Assembly (NCBI GenBank): GCA_948566455.1
Contig: CAOYQO010000009.1
Coordinates: forward strand, 56,975-120,974
From: an uncultured Phocaeicola sp.
GTDB lineage: Bacteria; Bacteroidota; Bacteroidia; Bacteroidales; Bacteroidaceae
Direction of reading: 5' to 3'
DNA length: 64,000 bases
Position 1 is the first letter of the stretch. Each line of letters begins with the position of its first letter. Below the pieces are notes generated by a model that worked only from the letters and a program-made list of their open reading frames with translations, had not been told where the DNA came from and did no database searches. Positions 53,958 to 61,305 of this stretch are shown here, one piece after another. A program made the translations under genes and the position numbers.

Positions 53958-56390
53958 TTAAAATGACGCAATAATATTGTTTTTATGAAAGATAAGTCTA
54001 TATGCAACAGAAAACTCATCATCAGGATTAGATATAAATTTCGCGTTACCATCAAACTCCTGCATCAATTTGCGTACTTCATATCCACCTATACCATAGT
54101 GTCCATTACCTTCTTTGGAAGAAATTCCATAGGTAAGTACACTTTCAGAGTCATAACCAGAAAGTAATGGTTTGCCATTGTTAGAGATATTCACAATGTA
54201 ATTTTCTCCTTCTGTTATAATCTCAATCCTAACCATATTCTTAGAATCTGCTTTATTTTCAAAACCATGGCAACACGCATTGTTAATGATATTGTCAAAA
54301 ATGATGGTCAAAGCTTCAACCGGAAAATGAACGTATCCTATGGGATCTCCTTTTGCAATTACAACTTCACCATCTAGATCGGTAATTGTTTGCTGAGCAC
54401 GATTTGACATTGCATCAAAGACATATTGAAAGATAGGACTTGGATTTTTCTGAATATAGTCTTCAATAAAATCCGTTAATGAAATTTCACGGCATTGCAT
54501 ACCATATCCGCTATCCAATTTACTAATTTTTGTCTGCAATTCCTGCATGATAGCTTGTAGATTTGAATAAATATCAGCAACCTTAGTTTTATGAATTGTA
54601 CCGACAACTGCATTATCATCAACAATCCCATTACCTTCTCTACGAGCACGTTGCAACACTTTCATCCAGTTATTCAGATTGAAAATAGTCTGTCCAATAG
54701 CATGCTTTTTCATGTGAATATCACGGCGAAAAGATTCTGCGGACTCTAATAGTTGACGGTCGGATTCAGTCAAACTACTTCTTGTATCTTCCTTACATAA
54801 ACTCTCTTGTTCTGCAATACGAGTGGGTGCAAGAACTGATATAGACAAAAAGTCCGATTGAGTCAAACGTGATATCACACTGCCTATTGACAATCTGTTG
54901 GCTTGTAATTCCGTTTCCTTAGCCATAATACAGCGAAGTAAAAAGTCTTCAGTAATGGCTTTGGATTTTAACTTCACGGCAAAAATCTCCGGTCTTAATG
55001 CCACCTGTTCAGTTTTAGATACCCCGTGCAGTCTTCCTACCTTAAACTTTCCGCCCATGAACCCTATTAATAGGCAATCTGACGTAAGTATTCTATATCC
55101 TATTCTTCTATCAGAAACAGGTAGCTCTTTACGATAAATATCACAATTCAGATAGGAGGACGAAAGTTCCTTAATACCTATAAAAGGAATACCTTTTTCC
55201 TCAGCTATTTTGTTTGTTACAATACGAGTGAAAGGTACTATGTCAACAAGATCTGCCAATTTGAATAATTCTTCCCCATCATTGGCTTTTGGAAGAATAT
55301 CATTTATAAGGTATCGCGTAGGTTGAAGGTTTATATCGCCTGATAAATCCTCAGACTTACCAATCCATACATATTTCTCATCCTGGTCTGATATAGTCTC
55401 AATAATACTGTCTGCCTTTAATATGTTTTGCTTCCAACCAGCCAAATCTTTCGATGCAGAAAAAGTATCATCTGTGGCATCTACAAGACATATTGTACCT
55501 TTACCATCTTTTTTAAGGCACAGAAGGCACATAGGAATAGACGCATATGGCTTGAACAATGGTGGTAAAGATATAACAATAACAGAATACAAATTCGCAC
55601 TTTTCTTTAGAATTGACTCACGAAATTCTAACCAATCTCTTCCATAACAAAATGACATCGGTAATAGACAATAAAGTTCCCCATTGCCTTTAAGAGCATT
55701 TTGAGCAAGGAAAAGAAAAGTATTTGCGATGTATCGCTCTTCACGCCCAAACAACATAGGGGGAAAAGAGAATATATAGTCATATTTTGGGGAAGGAATT
55801 TTAATTATGCTGGCATCATCACGAACCAGACAATCTCTACACCTCAAGTTTGCTACAATACCTTGCGACAAGAGCAAAATTTTAGAATATGCCCAAACTT
55901 CTGTACTAATCTCATCTGCATCATAATGGCATGAAGTTGACTGATATAAGGCAAAGGAACAAGTACCGGCAAATGGTAAATAGATATTACTATCAGTCTT
56001 ACAATCAGCTATTTTCAGACACATATTTACCAAATCAATTGGAGCTAAAAAGTCACTCACTCCGCTTTGAAATCCTGCAATCATTGATTTTCTTCTGTTG
56101 CCTGAAGAGCTATAGAATATATCATCATGCTGATGACAATACATAGCAAGAGCTGAATATTCTGAAAGAAGAATATCAATTTCATCATCGGTATAGTAAT
56201 CACCTAAATCTATTAGGTATTTTTCTAAAATATGTAATAGTTCGGTATCTGCATTTGCAGTGCGGCTATATACTGAAATCAATAATTTTTTCAGTATATT
56301 ATCATCAAATGGACTTTTAGCACGAGAAAGGTTTACGTAATGATTTACGAGAGTCTGCGCTTTAGAAGAAAGAGAAACAAACTGTAACAT
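53958..56390 (-). CDS. fusion of degenerate N6-methylase, TRD and histidine-kinase domains
   Basis: An 810-residue protein. Residues about 100-370 follow the HsdM-like methylase fold, but motif I reads LPFAGT (138-143) in place of DPxxGTGG, and motif IV reads SFPPM (208-212) in place of NPPF; methylation is doubtful. Residues about 380-545 look like a half HsdS target-recognition domain (PFIGIKELSSSYLN, LLIGFMGGKFKVGRL, SRLTQSDFLSISVLAP). H563 in MKKHAIGQTIFNLNNW is a candidate phosphoacceptor on a DHp-like coiled coil. A GHKL ATPase closes the protein: N-box FDNIINNACCHGFE (N700, N704), ISNNGKP (736-741) and GNGHYGIGGYEVRK (761-774). It is 18 bp after the WYL gene and is followed by a receiver protein. 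It may sense DNA or restriction state and signal by phosphotransfer. Confidence 0.85.
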   Translation of the reverse strand: MLQFVSLSSKAQTLVNHYVNLSRAKSPFDDNILKKLLISVYSRTANADTELLHILEKYLIDLGDYYTDDEIDILLSEYSALAMYCHQHDDIFYSSSGNRRKSMIAGFQSGVSDFLAPIDLVNMCLKIADCKTDSNIYLPFAGTCSFALYQSTSCHYDADEISTEVWAYSKILLLSQGIVANLRCRDCLVRDDASIIKIPSPKYDYIFSFPPMLFGREERYIANTFLFLAQNALKGNGELYCLLPMSFCYGRDWLEFRESILKKSANLYSVIVISLPPLFKPYASIPMCLLCLKKDGKGTICLVDATDDTFSASKDLAGWKQNILKADSIIETISDQDEKYVWIGKSEDLSGDINLQPTRYLINDILPKANDGEELFKLADLVDIVPFTRIVTNKIAEEKGIPFIGIKELSSSYLNCDIYRKELPVSDRRIGYRILTSDCLLIGFMGGKFKVGRLHGVSKTEQVALRPEIFAVKLKSKAITEDFLLRCIMAKETELQANRLSIGSVISRLTQSDFLSISVLAPTRIAEQESLCKEDTRSSLTESDRQLLESAESFRRDIHMKKHAIGQTIFNLNNWMKVLQRARREGNGIVDDNAVVGTIHKTKVADIYSNLQAIMQELQTKISKLDSGYGMQCREISLTDFIEDYIQKNPSPIFQYVFDAMSNRAQQTITDLDGEVVIAKGDPIGYVHFPVEALTIIFDNIINNACCHGFENKADSKNMVRIEIITEGENYIVNISNNGKPLLSGYDSESVLTYGISSKEGNGHYGIGGYEVRKLMQEFDGNAKFISNPDDEFSVAYRLIFHKNNIIASF

Positions 56391-56408
56391 GTCTACAAAA
56401 AAATTAAA

Positions 56409-57482
56409 TTAAACGTCCATTGTCTTGTTGATTTTGCAAAGTTCGGTCTTTTCTATGCAAAAGTTCTGCATAGAAAAATATTTTTTCATACAGTCTGCTA
56501 TTTTTTTTGCAAAAACTTCTCTAAACCATGCGGGAGAGAGGACTTCCACATCAGGGCCAAAAGAAAAAATCTGTTGTTCTAACTCCAAAGTATGATATAA
56601 TGTTAATGATATAATACAATCATCTTCACTTATCGTTTTCTGTGATTTATGTATAGGCTTTGATATTACATATTTGAAGCGTCTAGGAGAGAATTTCAAC
56701 TGAAATTCTTCCAGTTTAGCTTCTGTTTCAGATGGTACCGTTACACCAACCACATTATCGAAATAGGAATTGAAATCAATTTTTTCATTTTTTCTGAAAG
56801 CCAGGTTGCTATTTGATACACTTTGAATACGATCAAAAGCAAGGCTCTTTATCCTTTCCTCTTTTTCATCAAGTCCAAATAGAAACCATCTCCCGTTATA
56901 TTGTTTCACAAAATACGGATGTAATGTATGTTGATGATAATTGCCATTAGCCGAAATATATTCAATATCCAATGGTTGATGGCTGATTGTCGCATCAATA
57001 ATATCAGAAAGATATTCAATACCTTTTAATTGCTCATTCTGCCCAAATGAAACGAGATTTTCAGCATCACTTTTTACACCAAATCTTAATTCAAGGTTTG
57101 AAATGACTTCTTCTAACCAGCCATTAGAAGGCAGCCCTCTATATTTACTCAGCATTTCAATCGTAGCACGAAGGTTTTGCACTTCTGCTACAGAAAGTTC
57201 ATTCTTGAAGATGGAGAAATCAGGTTCAGAGTAACGATAATAACATTTTTTTCCATCATATTTAATTGCTTCAAGGTATATTCCGTCAGGAAGCATTTTA
57301 CGAATAGCATTAATATCGCCACGCAACTGACGTTCCATAATCATAGACTTACATCCATTTGTATCATAAAGTCTATCGTTAACTTTTTCTAATAATTCTT
57401 CGATACTATATCTATGACGAAAATCACTAAAGCATCTATCTAAAACTTGAAACCGATAATCTGCATTTTTATTTTTGGGCAT
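56409..57482 (-). CDS. WYL-domain transcriptional regulator
   Basis: A 357-residue regulator. The N-terminal winged-helix region (about 5-90, FQVLDRCFSDFRHRYSIEEL) is followed by the WYL sandwich (about 165-235, LDIEYISANG, HTLHPYFVKQYNGRWFLFGL, KSLAFDRIQSV) and a C-terminal WCX-like domain. The eponymous W-Y-L is W-F-L here. WYL proteins often control phage-defence loci in response to nucleic acid or nucleotide ligands. It is the first large gene of the RM/kinase operon, 49 bp after the XRE gene. Confidence 0.9.
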   Translation of the reverse strand: MPKNKNADYRFQVLDRCFSDFRHRYSIEELLEKVNDRLYDTNGCKSMIMERQLRGDINAIRKMLPDGIYLEAIKYDGKKCYYRYSEPDFSIFKNELSVAEVQNLRATIEMLSKYRGLPSNGWLEEVISNLELRFGVKSDAENLVSFGQNEQLKGIEYLSDIIDATISHQPLDIEYISANGNYHQHTLHPYFVKQYNGRWFLFGLDEKEERIKSLAFDRIQSVSNSNLAFRKNEKIDFNSYFDNVVGVTVPSETEAKLEEFQLKFSPRRFKYVISKPIHKSQKTISEDDCIISLTLYHTLELEQQIFSFGPDVEVLSPAWFREVFAKKIADCMKKYFSMQNFCIEKTELCKINKTMDV

Positions 57483-57531
57483 AATAAGTTACCTCATTAT
57501 TAAGTTGTTTTTAATACTTATATATCTGATT

Positions 57532-57741
57532 CTATTTAGTAGAATTTAGTAGGTCTTTAACATCTACTTCTAAAGTTTTTGCAATCAGTAATAAGGTTTC
57601 CAATCCAGGCTGAGAAGTGTTTGTACACCATTTAGAAACTGTAGCTGGATCCTTACCAAGTTGTTCTGCTAGCCATTTGTTAGTTCGTTTCTTTTCAACG
57701 AGCACCACTTTAATTCGATTTATATCTTTAGTCACTTCCAT
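57532..57741 (-). CDS. XRE-family helix-turn-helix regulator
   Basis: A 69-residue Cro/C1-type protein with HTH TNKWLAEQLGKDPATVSKWC and the tail LLLIAKTLEVDVKDLLN. It heads the WYL/kinase/type I RM operon and is paralogous to the XRE gene at 26,977 that heads the giant-helicase operon. It is likely a repressor that keeps toxic restriction functions low. Confidence 0.9.
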   Translation of the reverse strand: MEVTKDINRIKVVLVEKKRTNKWLAEQLGKDPATVSKWCTNTSQPGLETLLLIAKTLEVDVKDLLNSTK

Positions 57742-57770
57742 TTTGGTTATGATTATTCTTACTTTTATTG

Positions 57771-57778
57771 CAAAAGTA
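57771..57778 (-). promoter_or_regulatory. candidate -7 box (TACTTTTG) for the XRE/WYL/RM operon
   Basis: An exact TAnnTTTG match on the minus strand, 29 bp before the XRE start codon. The -33 region is only AT-rich. Confidence 0.5.
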
Positions 57779-58081
57779 CTGAATAAAACTTAGTAAAACA
57801 TCATTCTAATAAAATAATCTGCAATAAAAATTGCGAATCAAGTCAATTTTATGAAAAGATACTGTTTATTGACTGACTATCTCTAAAAATGGTTGTCAGA
57901 TTTGAATGTGATTAACTAATCTGTTTTACTTTCTAAATGTTGATTTACTATTCGGATTTACACATTTGTGTGTGTTCTTTATAATTCTTTTAGAAGAATA
58001 AATACATAATTTTAGCCTGTAAGACCATATGTTCAATGTTTTTATTAGATGGTATAACAGACTGAATATACTTAGCTATTT
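57779..58081. other. boundary spacer between cargo and mobilisation genes
   Basis: AT-rich, with no gene visible in any frame. It separates the defence cargo from the mobilisation genes and could hold a junction, but no direct repeat was recognised. Confidence 0.5.
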
Positions 58082-58657
58082 TTATTTCTTGATTTTATTA
58101 GAACTAATATTCCTCATTACCATTTCATGCCTTTCCTTTAACTCATTATACCTTTGATTTAAATCCATGTAAAGAAAATTTCCCAATATCCAAAATATAC
58201 AAGTAATAACAATCAACATTATATAGAAAAATCTGTTATTGTTGGTACTACCTATATTATCTTTAGGCATCTTCTGTATGTCATTTTCGATTCCGCTAAG
58301 CCTTGCATTTATGGTATCTATCTTTTTATTGATTTGAATAATAGGGGTGAGTTTGGGCAATAACACATTATTAACCAGTTTGGTTTCCCTTTCAATTGCA
58401 AAATCAATAGTATTCTTACATCTTCTGCTAACTTCATCGGCATAGTTTTCTCTACTGTTTATGTGGGCATTTATAGTGTCGTTTACAGCATTTACAATCG
58501 TTTCCTTCAACAATGAATTTAATTCTTGATTGTTCTCTGATTGCTGGGGCTGTTGAATATGCAAATGCTGAATGTCTGTCCGTATGGCCTTTATTTCATC
58601 TTTAAGCTCATTGTATATGGATAGGAGAGCGGCTCCTTCAATTTCTTTCTTTATCAT
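58082..58657 (-). CDS. coiled-coil protein with C-terminal membrane anchor, in mob operon
   Basis: A 191-residue protein. Its N-terminal two thirds are helical and coiled-coil-like (YNELKDEIKAIRTDIQHL, INKKIDTINARLSGIENDIQ). One membrane helix (FFYIMLIVITCIFWILGNFL, about 143-162) is followed by a charged tail. It overlaps the relaxase stop by 4 bp (ATGA), so it is translationally coupled. By position it may couple the relaxosome to a conjugation channel at the membrane; no family name is offered. Confidence 0.75.
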   Translation of the reverse strand: MIKKEIEGAALLSIYNELKDEIKAIRTDIQHLHIQQPQQSENNQELNSLLKETIVNAVNDTINAHINSRENYADEVSRRCKNTIDFAIERETKLVNNVLLPKLTPIIQINKKIDTINARLSGIENDIQKMPKDNIGSTNNNRFFYIMLIVITCIFWILGNFLYMDLNQRYNELKERHEMVMRNISSNKIKK

Positions 58658-59655
58658 CTTCTTCTGATTCTAATATGTTCACGATTTTTCCTTTTTCTTT
58701 CATCATCATCCAACTGGTTACTGTTTCCTCCACCACCTCCTGAAGATATTACCGCATTAGGCTGAAGGAGTAAATCTGCAACAGCATTTATAATAGAATT
58801 GCCAGTAGGAGAGGTAATGTCATTTTCATATATTTCCTCATGTTCTGCTGGTGTGACTGTATCCTTTTCTTGCTCCTGGATTTTGTCTTGCTGGGTATTT
58901 CCTAAGCTGTCCGATATATCCAGATTATTTTCATATTTGATTAGCATATTAGCTATTTTAAAATAACTCAGACTACGGTCTATTCTGGAACCGCTGAATG
59001 TATATTCGCCACGTGAAAAGACTATACCACAAGATTTACCTTTGCTGTCTGTTCTTATAGTAAAATGAATTTTGTCTCTGCTCAGCTTCTTTTGAAACTC
59101 GCTCCAATTATTACTTTTCTCCAAAGCCTTGCGTATGGCAAACATCATTTCATACTTATGCTTGTCTTTGCCACGAAGCCTGTCATACTTGACATTCTCT
59201 TTACCCTTCGGCATATACAAGCCATATTTTATTGTCAGTTCCCTGCATACTCTGTTGTTTCTTATGCGGTCATTGCTGTCGCTTATGGTTTTACCGTCAT
59301 TGTCCACACGGTTTATTACAAGATGTATATGAGGATGCTCTCTATCGTAATGCCTTACAACAATATATTGTGTGTTTTTGATATTCATCTTTTCCATATA
59401 TTCCCCGGCAATCTTTACCATTAGGTCGTCAGTCAGTTTCCCCGAATCCTGCTTTGAAAAGCTCAATGATATGTGATAGACCGGAGTTCTGATTCTTGTA
59501 TTCAAACCTGCCTGACAACTGAAACTTTCAGCTATATGCTGTTTGCTGTCTGAACGTACTCCTTCGGTAGCAAGCAGCTTGGATTTATTGTTGCCTTTCA
59601 TCGTATAATTTACAATCTTACCGAAGTCATTCCTTTTCATAATCTTTCCCATCAT
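58654..59655 (-). CDS. MobP-type relaxase/mobilization nuclease
   Basis: A 333-residue relaxase that would nick oriT and pilot the strand in transfer. The metal-binding His triad is in RHYDREHPHIHLVINRVDND. The catalytic Tyr is probably the early one in FGKIVNYTMKG. The VYHISLSFSKQDSGKLTDD strand is typical of the family. A low-complexity Gly run near 305 precedes a basic tail. It overlaps the accessory gene upstream by 4 bp. It resembles BmgA-type relaxases of Bacteroides mobilizable elements. Confidence 0.9.
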   Translation of the reverse strand: MMGKIMKRNDFGKIVNYTMKGNNKSKLLATEGVRSDSKQHIAESFSCQAGLNTRIRTPVYHISLSFSKQDSGKLTDDLMVKIAGEYMEKMNIKNTQYIVVRHYDREHPHIHLVINRVDNDGKTISDSNDRIRNNRVCRELTIKYGLYMPKGKENVKYDRLRGKDKHKYEMMFAIRKALEKSNNWSEFQKKLSRDKIHFTIRTDSKGKSCGIVFSRGEYTFSGSRIDRSLSYFKIANMLIKYENNLDISDSLGNTQQDKIQEQEKDTVTPAEHEEIYENDITSPTGNSIINAVADLLLQPNAVISSGGGGGNSNQLDDDERKRKNREHIRIRRR

Positions 59656-60017
59656 GCCTTTATCAGTTTAATGATTTTGTCTATTTCATCAGCCAGTTCT
59701 GACACGGATTCAGATACTGAAACATATCCGAAAGTATTTGCATTTTTAGCAAGCTGGTTTAGGTTGTTTGCCATGCCTGAAAGACTCCTTATCAGTTTTA
59801 CATCTTCAGGTGTAAGGCGTGCTGTTATGTTTCCGTTTATGGCCGTATTTCTTATATACTCACCTAATGTAACACCGGCTGTCATGGCTTTACCGTTTAT
59901 GATATGTCGTTCTAATACGGTACATTTGAATGACAATATCTCTGTACGTTTTTCCATTTTGTCCAGTGGAGGTCTGCCACCGATAGCCTTATTTTTGTTG
60001 TTGCTTTTTTGTTCCAT
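59652..60017 (-). CDS. MobC-like relaxosome accessory protein
   Basis: A 121-residue basic DNA-binding protein. The N-terminus AIGGRPPLDKMEKRTEILSF is followed by a ribbon-helix-helix type fold (VTLGEYIRNTAING). The C-terminal MobC signature LIRSLSGMANNLNQLAKNAN is present. It binds oriT and helps the relaxase. The candidate oriT lies immediately upstream of it. Confidence 0.9.
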   Translation of the reverse strand: MEQKSNNKNKAIGGRPPLDKMEKRTEILSFKCTVLERHIINGKAMTAGVTLGEYIRNTAINGNITARLTPEDVKLIRSLSGMANNLNQLAKNANTFGYVSVSESVSELADEIDKIIKLIKA

Positions 60018-60030
60018 TTTGTTGATTATT

Positions 60031-60124
60031 TTTTTTCGGTTTATAATTGATTTCTGTTAGGTACTTCTCGGATGGATTCAGAGGTTTTGGTATTACCAAA
60101 ACATAAACTTGCCAACCGAAAAAA
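60031..60124. other. candidate origin of transfer (oriT)
   Basis: A 9-bp perfect palindrome with one central base (GTTTTGGTATTACCAAAAC, 60,084-60,102) lies inside a wider 11-bp inverted repeat. The arms of the latter are TTTTTTCGGTT (60,031-60,041) and AACCGAAAAAA (60,114-60,124). The region is the 167-bp gap directly upstream of the MobC-like gene, which is the usual place for oriT in Bacteroides mobilizable elements. The nick site is not identified. Confidence 0.55.
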
Positions 60125-60184
60125 CTACATTCCTTTTGTCATTCCGTTTTTTCCAGAATATTGTTGTATATGGGTAACGTGGTT

Positions 60185-61261
60185 TTATTGAGTACCGAAA
60201 CCTGACAGTTCAAGGTCGAAAGTCTCGATCAAAAGTTTTAGAGCAGGATTCTTTCTTGTCATGGATTGGAGAACGGCTTCACCTGATTTTACCTTTATAA
60301 GGTAGTCGGCAATGTCATATCCGTTCACTCTTTCAACCTCATTTGCATTTACTTCAAGATACTCGGAAATCTCAGTACGGATGTTTCTTTTTCTCATCTG
60401 CATACACTTTTCTTTCCATTCCTGTGTCATTCCGATATCAGGGAACAGAACAATATTCCTGCCTTTTAGTATGTCAAAATTCTGCTCGTTGAAGCATCCG
60501 TTTTTACCTCCCGTTGCAAGCCAGATATATTCCGGTATATAGAATGAAGCAATGATAGCAGTCTTTTCGCTTTCCACTATGGCAACGGGTTTCCTGCTGT
60601 TGTATAAAAGATGTTCTCCAAAGTAGCATTGTTGTAAGTGGAATTCCGGTATATCAAGTTCTGTATGTACCCATGAAACATGTGCATAAGGTTCTTTTAT
60701 ACGTTTTCCTGTCTCTGCATTGTACTGCATGATTTTTCCGGTTCTTATTTTCCCGGATATGTCTGTTTGCCAGAATACCGTAGCATTTTTCCATTTCCTG
60801 GCGGTACCTACATGGTAAGTCTTCATCAGACGCAGTGCTGACTCATACCCCAGATGGTTGGCAAGGTACAGAAACAGGTTATTCTGTTCATAACATTTCA
60901 TTGTCTGCTGCATAATTTCATCTGGTATAAAAGATGTGTCGGTATGCCGGCGTACAGGAGGGAGCCTTTGATGACATACAACAGGTTTCTTATCTTTTAC
61001 AACAGGGAATGATTTATTGTACTCTTTACATTCCGGATGTTCATCAAAATACATTGCGGGAGTATGGTGATAACCACAATTATTGATTCTGTTACATTTT
61101 CCTACATATTCGGGAAAGGAGATAGCCCCCTGGGTATCAATATAACGGGTGAACTCACGATGCTTTCCGCACGAGGGGCAGGTGTATCTGTTTTTCTGGT
61201 GCCTGTTATAAGGCTCCAATTTTCCATAATTTTCTGTTTTTAGTGATTGACAAAGTGACAA
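60185..61261 (-). CDS. zinc-ribbon/Toprim primase-like protein
   Basis: A 358-residue protein. The N-terminal zinc ribbon has CPSCGK and CNRINNCGYH. The Toprim-like core has VAIVESEKTAIIASF and NIVLFPDIG (about 230-290). It resembles the DUF6371-type primases beside DUF3987 proteins in Bacteroidales mobile elements and would prime DNA synthesis after transfer. No ATG lies in a suitable position. The start is taken as TTG at 61,261, after an in-frame stop at 61,292-61,294. That TTG sits inside the left arm of the large inverted repeat described at 61,248. Confidence 0.8.
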   Translation of the reverse strand: MSLCQSLKTENYGKLEPYNRHQKNRYTCPSCGKHREFTRYIDTQGAISFPEYVGKCNRINNCGYHHTPAMYFDEHPECKEYNKSFPVVKDKKPVVCHQRLPPVRRHTDTSFIPDEIMQQTMKCYEQNNLFLYLANHLGYESALRLMKTYHVGTARKWKNATVFWQTDISGKIRTGKIMQYNAETGKRIKEPYAHVSWVHTELDIPEFHLQQCYFGEHLLYNSRKPVAIVESEKTAIIASFYIPEYIWLATGGKNGCFNEQNFDILKGRNIVLFPDIGMTQEWKEKCMQMRKRNIRTEISEYLEVNANEVERVNGYDIADYLIKVKSGEAVLQSMTRKNPALKLLIETFDLELSGFGTQ

Positions 61262-61305
61262 AGTGATAAAGTCAGCCGTTAGTTTGTCACTTTATCATTT
61301 TGTCA
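61248..61305. repeat. inverted triplet of 8-bp iterons (TGACAAAG)
   Basis: Three tandem 8-mers (TGACAAAG, TGACAAAG, TGATAAAG; 61,248-61,271), a 10-base spacer and three inverted 8-mers (61,282-61,305; one exact, two with one change) form a 24-bp imperfect hairpin. It spans the DUF3987 stop and the primase start. It may be an iteron-type replication or binding site, or an RNA hairpin that hides the primase TTG. Confidence 0.7.

Noticed and set aside
53958..56390. Reading the kinase fusion as an active second HsdM or a Type IIG enzyme
   Set aside because: Motif I lacks the DPxxGTGG pattern and motif IV lacks the N/D-PP-Y/F form, and no nuclease domain is seen; a GHKL ATPase occupies the C-terminus.
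52673..56390. Assignment to the Detocs defensive two-component system
   Set aside because: Detocs-type kinases have, as I recall, different sensor domains and a separate phosphatase effector; here the sensor is methylase/TRD-like and the neighbours are HsdMSR.
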